64,000 nucleotides of DNA, taken from NCBI GenBank assembly GCA_019912965.1, contig JAIOHM010000221.1, positions 1 through 64,000 of the forward strand. Direction: 5' to 3'. Below, piece after piece: positions 8,602 through 16,568 of this stretch. Position 1 is the first letter of the stretch; every line of letters starts with the position of its first letter. Source of the stretch: Anaerolineae bacterium (GTDB lineage Bacteria > Chloroflexota > Anaerolineae > Aggregatilineales > Phototrophicaceae). A program made the position numbers and the translations under genes. The notes beneath the pieces are model-generated. The model made no database searches, was not told where the DNA came from, and was given only the letters and a program-made list of their open reading frames with translations.

Positions 8602-9786
8602 GTGAGAAAACGGTGGATGGGTCTGGCAACTGGGGTATTGATGGCAGGGATTGTATTGGCGATTGGGCTGCTTTCCCGCCCGGAATTAGCGCCATCAGTT
8701 GATGTGCCCTGCGAGCCTGTGCCGGGGGATTTACTGCCGCTGGTGCGCGAGTTGGTGCATGATTACCGTGATCCGTGTGCCGAATTCTACTGGATGCCAG
8801 AGCCGACCGACGAATTCCATAACCTGATTAAGCTCAACAACTTCGGTTTACACGCGCCGGATTATCAACTGGAAAAGCCATCGGGTGTTTTCCGCATCCT
8901 GATCGTGGGCGATTCGTTCCCACAGGGAATGCAGGTGAAATGGGAAGCAGCATTTCCAAATTTGCTGAACGCCCTCGCCCCGCAGAAATCCGTCGAAGTG
9001 ATTAACCTGAGCGTGGATGCTTACGGCACGGATCGGGAACTGCTGCTATATGCCCTGCTCGGCTGGCAGTTTCAACCGGATGTGGTGATTCTGGCGCTGT
9101 ACCCCGGCAATGATATTCAGGATAACCAGATTGATCTGGAACAGCGGCGCTACGGCTACCGTTTAAACCGCCCATTTTTTACGCTGGATGATGGCCTTTT
9201 ACGGCTGCACAACAGCCCAGTATTTGATCCATCGCTTTATCCTGATGCCCCCGTTTATCAATGGCTGATGGAATTGCAGGCTGACGAGTCGCCTGCACCG
9301 CCAGAAAATCCGCCTTTACGTCCGGCAGTGGTGAGCCAACCGCCCAATTATCAGATTGAATATCCGGTGGAAATCGGTCTGTATTTGCCGGAAGATGCCC
9401 ATTGGGCGGAGGCATGGGCGCTGACCGAGGCATTGATTTTGCAGTTTCGGGCGGTCGTCGCGTTACAGAATATTCCGTTCGGGGCAATTATCATTCCAGA
9501 CCGACGGGCGGTGCATAACGAAGATTGGGCAGTGACGGCTGCGGATTATGCGGCAGTATTGCCTGAACTAGCCGATGCTGATCCGAGGGCAGCAAGCACA
9601 CGACTGGAAACCTTTCTGGCTGAAAAGGGTATCCCGGCGCTCAATCTGACCGATAATTTGCGTTCATGGATACAGGCCAACCCCGGCGAACGTTTATACT
9701 ACCCCATTGACGGTCACTTCAATGCACAGGGACACACGGTTGTAGCAGAAGCAATCGCACCATGGTTAGCAGATTTAGGTAATTAG
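8602..9786 (+). CDS. Membrane-anchored SGNH/GDSL-type hydrolase
   Basis: 394 residues from GTG 8602, chosen because AAAAAAGGA lies about 8 nt upstream; an upstream in-frame GTG (8536) has no such site. N-terminal anchor/signal (~6-26). 'LIVGDSFPQG' contains the block I nucleophile (Ser105), and 'YYPIDGHFNAQGH' near the end supplies the Asp370/His372 pair. This fits the SGNH hydrolase fold of AlgX/DltD-like or acyl-esterase enzymes acting on cell-surface glycans. Its stop overlaps by 4 bp the stop of the convergent GT4 gene, also a sugar-related gene. Confidence 0.8.
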   Translation: MRKRWMGLATGVLMAGIVLAIGLLSRPELAPSVDVPCEPVPGDLLPLVRELVHDYRDPCAEFYWMPEPTDEFHNLIKLNNFGLHAPDYQLEKPSGVFRILIVGDSFPQGMQVKWEAAFPNLLNALAPQKSVEVINLSVDAYGTDRELLLYALLGWQFQPDVVILALYPGNDIQDNQIDLEQRRYGYRLNRPFFTLDDGLLRLHNSPVFDPSLYPDAPVYQWLMELQADESPAPPENPPLRPAVVSQPPNYQIEYPVEIGLYLPEDAHWAEAWALTEALILQFRAVVALQNIPFGAIIIPDRRAVHNEDWAVTAADYAAVLPELADADPRAASTRLETFLAEKGIPALNLTDNLRSWIQANPGERLYYPIDGHFNAQGHTVVAEAIAPWLADLGN

Positions 9787-10985
9787 GGCGAAAGCAGTTC
9801 TTTGTAAACCGCGACGGTTGCGGCGGCGACCTGTGCATGAGTGAAGCGTTCCAAAACGCGCTTGCGTCCAGCCGTGGCGATTTGCTGACACAGATTTATA
9901 TCGGTTTGCAATTTGCACAGCGCAGCCTTGAGCGCTTCGACATCTCCTTCAGGCACAATCAATCCAGCATCACCAACAATATCAGGAATCGCGCCGCTGT
10001 CCGATCCGATGACCGGAACGCCCGCCGCCATCGCTTCGATGATGACGCGGCCAAACTGTTCTTTCCAGTTGGGGCGGGTGAGCGAGGGAATCACCAGTGC
10101 ATCTAATTGTTGATACTGCGCTGGCATATCGGTAGAGGCGACCCATTCGACCCATTCGATGCGATCTGCGATATTCAGATTCGCGGCCTGAGCATGGAGT
10201 GCGTGGCGCATGGGGCCGCTGCCGATAATCCGTAATCGCCATTCACCGGATAACCGCGCGACCGCTTCCAGCAGGAGATGAACCCCTTTTTCTTCGACGA
10301 GGCGACCGACATACCCGATCTGAAGGACTGAGAGATGGTCATTGGTTATTGGTTGTTGGTTGTTGGTTGATTCTAAAGACGGACTGGAAACTGGAAACTG
10401 CAAACTGGAAACTTCTACTGGCTTAAAAAGTTCTGTATCGACGCCGAATTGAGGAACGACGGCGAGTCGCCCTGTATAACCTTTAGCGCGCCAGACGGAC
10501 GCAGCGCTTTCTGTGCCAACCAGCGCATAATCCACGTTGTTGAGCAGCCAGCGTTCACCCCATGAAAACGGCGGCGGATACTGCCGGACAATATTTTGCC
10601 ACGAGAAAAACAGCGTTTTTGCCCCGGCGCGGCGGGCATGAAACAAGGCTTGCCACGCCGCTGCGTTATAAGGTTCTTCGTCAATATGGACGATTTGGGG
10701 ACGGAAATCGCGTATCCACTGACCGAGGCCGGGATAAAAATGCAGATGAAAGTTGCCGTTGAGGGCAATCGGCACAACCTGAAGCTGATAACCTTCGGTA
10801 TAGACACGTTCGAGCCGGGTTTCGCCGCGTTCGTCCTTCCATGAAGGCGGGACGAGAGTCAACAGATCGACGCCGAGGCGGGCGATTTCCTCAAGTTTGC
10901 GCTGATAAATGCCAACGATGCAGGCTTTGGAGATCATCAGGACGCGCGGACGTTCTGATGGATGTAACGAATCGAGAGGTTGCAT
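9783..10985 (-). CDS. GT4 family glycosyltransferase with repeat-derived linker
   Basis: 400 residues from ATG 10985; an upstream in-frame start at 11045 is less likely. GT-B fold: an N-terminal acceptor domain, then a C-terminal GT4 domain with 'IGYVGRLVEEKGV', 'IIGSGPMR' and 'EQFGRVIIEAMAAGVPVIGSDSGAIPDIV', the E-x7-E nucleotide-sugar motif. It probably transfers a hexose to a surface glycan precursor. Residues ~191-216, between the two domains, are encoded by a TTGGTTG / ACTGGAA tandem repeat (SLQFPVSSP...NNQQPITN), a low-complexity insert that most GT4 enzymes lack. Confidence 0.88.
   Translation of the reverse strand: MQPLDSLHPSERPRVLMISKACIVGIYQRKLEEIARLGVDLLTLVPPSWKDERGETRLERVYTEGYQLQVVPIALNGNFHLHFYPGLGQWIRDFRPQIVHIDEEPYNAAAWQALFHARRAGAKTLFFSWQNIVRQYPPPFSWGERWLLNNVDYALVGTESAASVWRAKGYTGRLAVVPQFGVDTELFKPVEVSSLQFPVSSPSLESTNNQQPITNDHLSVLQIGYVGRLVEEKGVHLLLEAVARLSGEWRLRIIGSGPMRHALHAQAANLNIADRIEWVEWVASTDMPAQYQQLDALVIPSLTRPNWKEQFGRVIIEAMAAGVPVIGSDSGAIPDIVGDAGLIVPEGDVEALKAALCKLQTDINLCQQIATAGRKRVLERFTHAQVAAATVAVYKELLSP
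10338..10413. repeat. Two short tandem repeat arrays inside the GT4 gene
   Basis: TTGGTTG-type units (10338-10373) and ACTGGAA-type units (10381-10413) lie back to back in the coding sequence and keep the reading frame open. Confidence 0.8.
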
Positions 10986-11050
10986 GAATGACCTGATGGT
11001 TAGGGTTCCCGTCAAGAAACCACCATCATACCCACAAAACCGCACGAGAG

Positions 11051-11083
11051 ACTAAAAACCAACCAACAACAACCTAAAAACTA
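11051..11083. repeat. Short tandem repeat at the 3' end of the TIR-STAND gene
   Basis: CCAACAA-type units, the complement of the TTGGTTG family, reach up to the stop codon of the TIR-STAND-TPR gene. Confidence 0.6.
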
Positions 11084-14000
11084 TTCCAACACAGCACGGA
11101 CAGGCGCGAGAATGCCATTCGCGTCGGCTTTGGCGAGTTCGTCCAGCAGGCGGCGATTCCATGCGAGGACACCGACTGCATCACAATTGGCACGGGCATC
11201 ACGATAGGTGTCAATAGCTTGTGGGATACGGACAGGATCGCCACAAACGGCTAAACCCGCTAATGCTAAACCGCTTGTATATTTTGCCTCATACAATTCC
11301 GCCGTTTTTGCCAGCATGGTATCCGCCCCAACAAGGGCGCGTTCAAAAGCAGCACAGGCATCGGCAAGCGATCCAAGTCGCGTCAGAACCAACCCATGCA
11401 ATGCTTCCGTTTCGCTGCTATCGGGTGTTTCGTAGGTCAAGGCTTTGCGGATAACCTCTAAAGCGGTGTTCAATTGTTCTCTATAAAGGTGTGTAAGAGC
11501 AAGTGTCGTGCGCCATTCCTGCTGTTCTCTTGACATACCGATTTCATCAGCAATGATGACGGCGGTTTGGCAATGGGTTTGCGCTTCGTGGTATTGTCCA
11601 AGTGCCAGATAGGTATCACCCAATCCATTCAACCGATAGCCTTCACTGCTGCGTGCGCCAATTTCGCGGACAATTTTTAGGCCCTGTAAGTGATTGTCTA
11701 GTGCCTTGTCATATTGCCCCACCTCTCTATAACACAATCCCAAATTGCCTAGATTTATACTCTCGCCGCGACGGTCGCCGATGTCGCGTTTAATGACCAA
11801 TGCCTGCTCATAATAGTCGATGGCACGCCGCACTTCCCCCAATGAGTAGTAGGCGTTCCCCAGATTGCCCAGATCAGTCCCCTCGCCGCGACGATCGCCG
11901 ATTTCCCGCTGTATGACCAACGCCTGCTCATAATAGGCAATGGCACGCCGCACCTCCCCCAAGTCGCTGTAGGCTAAACCCAGATTGCCCAGAACCGCGC
12001 TTTCGCCCCATTTGTCGTCTGCTTCTCGATGGATGAGTAGGGCTTGTTCGTAATATCTAATTGATCGTTTAGTTTGCCCCAAGCACCAGCAGGCCAAGCC
12101 CATCATATTCAGATTATCGGCAGTCAGTTCTTTATCCTCAATCTTCCCTAACAATTGTTCGCGTAAAGGCAGCATACGCTTGCTGTGTCCCCAGAGCATC
12201 AGGTAATGGAAGTCGATGTTCCTCAGCAGGCGGGCAGCACTATCGTAATCACCCGCTTTGACACGGTGTTCAAATTCGGCCAGTTGGGGGGCGAGGTCGT
12301 CGATGGTTTTCCATGATTCCATCGGGGCGCGAAGCTGGACGTAGTAATTGCCCGCGCGGCGCTCTAGTGACTCGCGGTTGTAATCGTCGACCAATCCAGC
12401 GGGAATCTGGTTGTAATTCACCTCTTTATCGAGGGGATGCAGAACCAATTCGCCCGTATTGCGCTTGACGGTCACATATTTGCCACGCGCCAGACGGCGC
12501 ACGATAGTCGGCACATCAATTTCGTCCGCGTAGGGTTCGAGCAAAAAGCGGACGGCGGCCTCGCGTACCGGACGGCCATACACGGCCAAAGCCTGCATCA
12601 CGCGGCGGGCGTCGGCATCCAGACGGGACTGCGCCTCGCGCACCAGCGCCTCGGTCACTTCCGAACGCCACAAGTCAGCATTCGCCAGCAGTTTTTCGGC
12701 GGTCAGCAGCGGGTCGCGGTCAAGGATTCCGGCGACGGCTTCCAACGCGCGGGGATAGCCATGTGTTTTGGCGGCGATGGTTTTGAGCAGATTTTCGTCG
12801 GCGTCTTTTAGCCCCATGTCGCCGTCAGCGTCGAGGGCTTTCAGCAGTTCAACCGAATCATGTTCGGGTAAACCTTCATCTAATGGCACCACTTTCTCGA
12901 AGCGGCGGGCGTCGTTAGCCGGGTTCAGCGGTTCGCGGCTGGTGATGAGCAATCGCGCGCCGTGCTGCTGCCGCAGGAAGGCATCCACAAAGGCTTTCAG
13001 TTCGGCGTCGGTGAGGTGTCCCTCGGCATCCAGCAAATCTTCCAGATTATCCAGCAGGATGATGCATTTGTGCTGCCCATAATGGTCAATGAGCGTCTGG
13101 ATGCGGGCGTTGAGGTCAGTCTGGTGCTGCTTCCACGCCTGTTCCAGCGCGGTTTCGGTCTCGCCGCCCAGCATCTTGGCGCTGGCGGTGTAAATCTGCT
13201 CGAAGCCAATCCCCAATCCGACGCGGGTGCTGAGGTAGACCACACCATGCACACGGGCATAATCTTTTTCCAGTTCATGCAGCACCTTGCAGGCTAAAGC
13301 CGTTTTGCCCGCGCCGCCCCTGCCATAAATGCTGACGACCCGGACGCCGTTATCGTCCAACAGGGTGTTGATGATTTCGGCAAATTGGGTGTCGCGGTCG
13401 CGGAAGGTTTCGCTGACACCCTGCGGGGCGCTGCCCACCACCCGGCGGCGAGTCAGGGCACGGTCAAATTCGGCCTGTTTGAGCAGCCGTTCGCGTTCGA
13501 GGTCGATCATGGCCTGCGTGGTCTGACGGTTTTCGGCTTTGACGGCTTCCGGTTCGCGGAGGGCGCGTTCCTTGTAGGCGATTTGCTCGGCCAATTCGTC
13601 GATTTCTTTTCGCAAACGGGGGGCTTGTGAATCATCGGCGCGTTCGAGGGCGCGTTTGAGTTCGGTCTGGCGGTCTTTGAGTTCGTCAATCTGTCCAGCG
13701 GGGCTTTGCATGTGCTGCAACCGCTGGCGTAAACGCGCCATCGCCGGGTCAAACTCGCCGTCAAATTTCAGGTATTGTCGCCGTGCCAAGCGGAAGGGAA
13801 TTTCGGTATCATCAAAATCGGTCAGTTTCAACGGCAGGACGGCCTTTTTGAAGCTGAGGGCGCGCGTCCATTCATCGTGGCAGACTTCGGATTCGATGCT
13901 GCCGGGGGTCATCACGAAGATCAGCGCCCAGCATTCACGGATGCCTTTATCAATTTCGTCATCCCAATGATTCCCCGGCTGAATATCGCGGATGTCCAGC

Positions 14001-14098
14001 CAAGCGGTAAAACCGTCAATTTCCAATTGGTCATGCAGTTTTCCGGCGAAGTCTTTTCCATCCGCACGGGCGTAGGAGATGAAGATGTGTTCCGGCAT
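11081..14098 (-). CDS. TIR - STAND NTPase - TPR protein (bacterial NLR-like)
   Basis: 1005 residues. TIR domain 1-~110 (HIFISYARAD; Glu76 in SEVCHDEW at the catalytic position). Residues ~125-225 are a charged, heptad-rich predicted coiled coil. The STAND/NB-ARC-like NTPase starts at ~230, with Walker A GRGGAGKT near 259-266 and a Walker B-like 'CIILLDNLEDLL' at ~345. A winged-helix-like region follows, then TPRs from ~660 to ~985, three of them 40-residue units with little divergence. In such proteins the TPRs sense a ligand, the NTPase oligomerises and TIR consumes NAD+; the role here is inferred. TATAAT on the minus strand at 14134-14139 may be its -10. It is divergent from a P450. Confidence 0.9.
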   Translation of the reverse strand: MPEHIFISYARADGKDFAGKLHDQLEIDGFTAWLDIRDIQPGNHWDDEIDKGIRECWALIFVMTPGSIESEVCHDEWTRALSFKKAVLPLKLTDFDDTEIPFRLARRQYLKFDGEFDPAMARLRQRLQHMQSPAGQIDELKDRQTELKRALERADDSQAPRLRKEIDELAEQIAYKERALREPEAVKAENRQTTQAMIDLERERLLKQAEFDRALTRRRVVGSAPQGVSETFRDRDTQFAEIINTLLDDNGVRVVSIYGRGGAGKTALACKVLHELEKDYARVHGVVYLSTRVGLGIGFEQIYTASAKMLGGETETALEQAWKQHQTDLNARIQTLIDHYGQHKCIILLDNLEDLLDAEGHLTDAELKAFVDAFLRQQHGARLLITSREPLNPANDARRFEKVVPLDEGLPEHDSVELLKALDADGDMGLKDADENLLKTIAAKTHGYPRALEAVAGILDRDPLLTAEKLLANADLWRSEVTEALVREAQSRLDADARRVMQALAVYGRPVREAAVRFLLEPYADEIDVPTIVRRLARGKYVTVKRNTGELVLHPLDKEVNYNQIPAGLVDDYNRESLERRAGNYYVQLRAPMESWKTIDDLAPQLAEFEHRVKAGDYDSAARLLRNIDFHYLMLWGHSKRMLPLREQLLGKIEDKELTADNLNMMGLACWCLGQTKRSIRYYEQALLIHREADDKWGESAVLGNLGLAYSDLGEVRRAIAYYEQALVIQREIGDRRGEGTDLGNLGNAYYSLGEVRRAIDYYEQALVIKRDIGDRRGESINLGNLGLCYREVGQYDKALDNHLQGLKIVREIGARSSEGYRLNGLGDTYLALGQYHEAQTHCQTAVIIADEIGMSREQQEWRTTLALTHLYREQLNTALEVIRKALTYETPDSSETEALHGLVLTRLGSLADACAAFERALVGADTMLAKTAELYEAKYTSGLALAGLAVCGDPVRIPQAIDTYRDARANCDAVGVLAWNRRLLDELAKADANGILAPVRAVLE
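11761..12000. repeat. 120-bp tandem repeat encoding TPR units
   Basis: The sequences beginning at 11761 and 11881 are offset by exactly 120 bp and match over most of their length. They encode two 40-residue TPRs that share the stretch LGEVRRAI and then YYEQALVI. A third, more diverged unit lies on each side. Confidence 0.85.
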
Positions 14099-14133
14099 GA
14101 CGTTCCCCCTGTGGCAGCGATCATTCGTATGTC

Positions 14134-14139
14134 ATTATA
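14134..14139 (-). promoter_or_regulatory. Probable -10 element of the TIR-STAND gene
   Basis: A perfect TATAAT on the minus strand, 35 nt before the ATG. No convincing -35 was found 16-18 nt upstream (best TCGAGT). Confidence 0.4.
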
Positions 14140-14231
14140 CTGCAAATGGAGAGATGACTCGACCAATAAAACAATTCACCTGCCGGATACGTATAGGCAA
14201 ATGAGCAAATTCAAATAAGGAGTTTTTTGAG

Positions 14232-15440
14232 ATGGTCGAATTTTCGCCGCTTTCACCGGAGTTCCAGGCTAATCCTTATCCGGTTTACGATATGCTGCGC
14301 GTCAATGCCCCGGTATTTTTCTGGGATCAGTGGGGCATCTGGTTTTTGACGCGCTATGAAGACTGTGCCGCGCTGCTCAAGGATGCGCGTTTGGCGCACG
14401 AAATCCAGAATGTGATGAGCCGCGAAGAACTGGGTTTGCCGCCGGAACCCCCCGCCGAATATCAACCCTATATGGAGATGGTGCGCGGTTGGATGTTGTT
14501 CCGTGATCCGCCGACGCATACCCGTTTGCGGATGCTGGTGCATAAAGCCTTCACGCCGCGTATGGTCGAAAATCTGCGCGGGCGGGCACAGGCCATCACG
14601 GATCGTCTGCTGGATGCGGTTCAAGATAAAAAGCAGATGGACATCATTCAGGATTTGGCGGTGCCACTGCCCGTGACGGTCATCGCGGAAATGCTGGGTG
14701 TGCCGACAGATGAACAGGATTTGTTTCGGGGATGGTCGCGCGATCTGGCGGGGACGCTGGAATTGACCGATTCGCCGGAGGTTTATGAACGCGGGACGGC
14801 GGCGACGGTGGCGTTTTCGGCCTATCTGCGTGATCTGGCGAATGCACGGCGTAAACATCCGCAAGACGATTTGATGAGCGCGCTGGTGGCCGCCGAAGAA
14901 GCGGGCGATAAACTGACTGAGCAAGAATTGATTGCTACTTGTATTCTGCTGCTGGTGGCGGGGCATGAAACCACCACCAACCTGATCGGCAACGGAATGC
15001 TGGCGCTGCTGCGTCATCCTGAGCAACTGGAAAAATTGCGTAACGACCCCGTACTCATCAAACCCGCGATTGAGGAAGTGCTGCGCTACGACAGCCCGGT
15101 ACAGATGACTTCGCGTATGGTGATGACCGATATGGAATTTCAGGGACAGCATTTGCGGAAAGGTTCGCAGGTCAGCTTTATGCTCGGCGCGGCTAACCGT
15201 GACCCGGAACAGTTCGCCAATCCTGACCAACTGGACATCAGCCGCGAGTCGAATCCACATCTGGCCTTTAGCAACGGAATTCATTACTGTTTGGGCGCGC
15301 CGTTAGCCCGTCTGGAAGGGCAGATCGCCATCAGCACTTTGCTCAAACGGCTGCCGAAAATGGGTTTGCTGGACGATGCACCACCTTACCGCCCAACTTA
15401 CGTGCTGCGCGGTTTAAAGGCACTGCCCATCAGCGTTTAG
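14232..15440 (+). CDS. Cytochrome P450
   Basis: 402 residues, the normal length of a soluble bacterial P450. I-helix AGHETTT (~243-248) for oxygen activation, ExxR pair E282-R285 in EEVLRYDSP, and the heme loop FSNGIHYCLGAPLAR with thiolate Cys353. AAGGAG lies 5' of the ATG. It needs an external ferredoxin and reductase; none is adjacent, although a PyrK-like flavin/Fe-S protein lies 10 kb away. The 'PVQMTSRMV' and HYCLGAPLAR style is like the CYP107/CYP197-type bacterial families, but a subfamily cannot be assigned. Substrate unknown. Confidence 0.95.
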   Translation: MVEFSPLSPEFQANPYPVYDMLRVNAPVFFWDQWGIWFLTRYEDCAALLKDARLAHEIQNVMSREELGLPPEPPAEYQPYMEMVRGWMLFRDPPTHTRLRMLVHKAFTPRMVENLRGRAQAITDRLLDAVQDKKQMDIIQDLAVPLPVTVIAEMLGVPTDEQDLFRGWSRDLAGTLELTDSPEVYERGTAATVAFSAYLRDLANARRKHPQDDLMSALVAAEEAGDKLTEQELIATCILLLVAGHETTTNLIGNGMLALLRHPEQLEKLRNDPVLIKPAIEEVLRYDSPVQMTSRMVMTDMEFQGQHLRKGSQVSFMLGAANRDPEQFANPDQLDISRESNPHLAFSNGIHYCLGAPLARLEGQIAISTLLKRLPKMGLLDDAPPYRPTYVLRGLKALPISV

Positions 15441-15539
15441 CCTTCTCCTGCTGCCCTGCCCATCCATCCGACGGGCGGGGCATTTTCGAATATTTCCAAA
15501 ATACGGCACAATCTACAGCATTCATGGTGAGGATATGCC

Positions 15540-16565
15540 GTGTTCAAGTTGAGCATCAGACTGCTGGGGTTGATGACACTGTTTGCCGGATTGGCGCTGG
15601 GTGTGGGGCGGGCTTTACCCAGCGAACAGGTGGCGTATATGATGCAGAGCATTACCCGCCTGTACATGATGGATATGCGGTTGGGCTTGGGCTTCTACAT
15701 GGGGACGGGCAGCTATCCGGTGTGGTCGCCGGACTGCCAATGGATTGCCTACACCGAGGATTCGGGAATTACCTCCGACATCTATGTGAAAGATTTCCTG
15801 CGGCGCACGGTTCGCAATCTGACGCCGGATAGTCAGGTGGATATGATTCCGGTCTGGTCGCCGGACAGCACCCGCTTGCTGTTCAACTCTGAACGGGATG
15901 ACAACCGCGAAATTTATCTGGCGGATTTAAGCTGCCTGAGAACTGACCCCCTATGCCGGATTCCGACCACCAACCTGACCAATAATCCGGCGCTGGATGT
16001 GGGCGCGGCGTGGTCACCAGATGGCACAACGATTGCATTTTTCTCGTCGCGGGATGGCTCGTCGGAATTGTATCTGATGGATGCAGACGGCGGGAATGTG
16101 CGCCGCCTGACCAACGATGACCACACTGATCTGGGCAATATCATCTGGTCGCCGGATGGCAAACAGATCGTTTACGTTTCGGTGCTGCGGAATGGGGATT
16201 GGGACATTTTCAGCATCGACGCAGCAGGGGGAACCCCACGTAACCTGACGCAAGCGCTGGGGCAGGATCAGGAACCGCGCTGGTCGCCGGATGGCAAACA
16301 GATTGCGTTCCTCTCGCTGCGAGATAGCAACTTCGAGATTTACCTGATGAACGCTGATGGCAGCAATACACGCAATCTGACCCAGCATCCATCGGGAGAT
16401 TTAGCGCCCGTGTGGTCGCCGGATAACCAATCGATTCTATTTCACTCCAATCGGAGCACACGCTTCAGCAACAAGATTTACCAGATACAGATTGAAAGCG
16501 GCATTACCCGCCGCCTGACTGATAATAATAATGGTTCGTTCGCGTATGCCAACTGGTGCCAATAA
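15540..16565 (+). CDS. TolB-like PD40 beta-propeller protein, probably exported
   Basis: 341 residues. GTG start supported by GAGGA ~8 nt upstream. The N-terminal hydrophobic segment (~5-22) looks like a signal or anchor. The rest is six or so PD40 blades, each with a 'WSPDG..IAF.S.RDG..eIYLMdaDG' pattern. TolB-type propellers bind partner proteins or ligands in the periplasm or outside the cell; no Tol system is adjacent, so the role is unknown. The stop lies 3 bp from the stop of the convergent ppc gene. Related PD40 propellers occur at 46561 and 48062. Confidence 0.85.
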   Translation: MFKLSIRLLGLMTLFAGLALGVGRALPSEQVAYMMQSITRLYMMDMRLGLGFYMGTGSYPVWSPDCQWIAYTEDSGITSDIYVKDFLRRTVRNLTPDSQVDMIPVWSPDSTRLLFNSERDDNREIYLADLSCLRTDPLCRIPTTNLTNNPALDVGAAWSPDGTTIAFFSSRDGSSELYLMDADGGNVRRLTNDDHTDLGNIIWSPDGKQIVYVSVLRNGDWDIFSIDAAGGTPRNLTQALGQDQEPRWSPDGKQIAFLSLRDSNFEIYLMNADGSNTRNLTQHPSGDLAPVWSPDNQSILFHSNRSTRFSNKIYQIQIESGITRRLTDNNNGSFAYANWCQ

Positions 16566-16568
16566 TGG

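Noticed and set aside
11761..12000. CRISPR array
   Set aside because: The regularly spaced repeats are 120 bp, in frame and encode TPRs; there are no unique spacers and no cas genes anywhere in the window.
289..14098. A Thoeris or CBASS defence island
   Set aside because: No ThsA-like, cyclase or effector genes accompany the TIR genes; housekeeping genes lie between them.
14253..15284. A 343-codon open frame on the minus strand opposite the P450
   Set aside because: It is the antisense shadow of a clear P450 with all motifs; its translation is rich in His/Gln/Arg with no family pattern.
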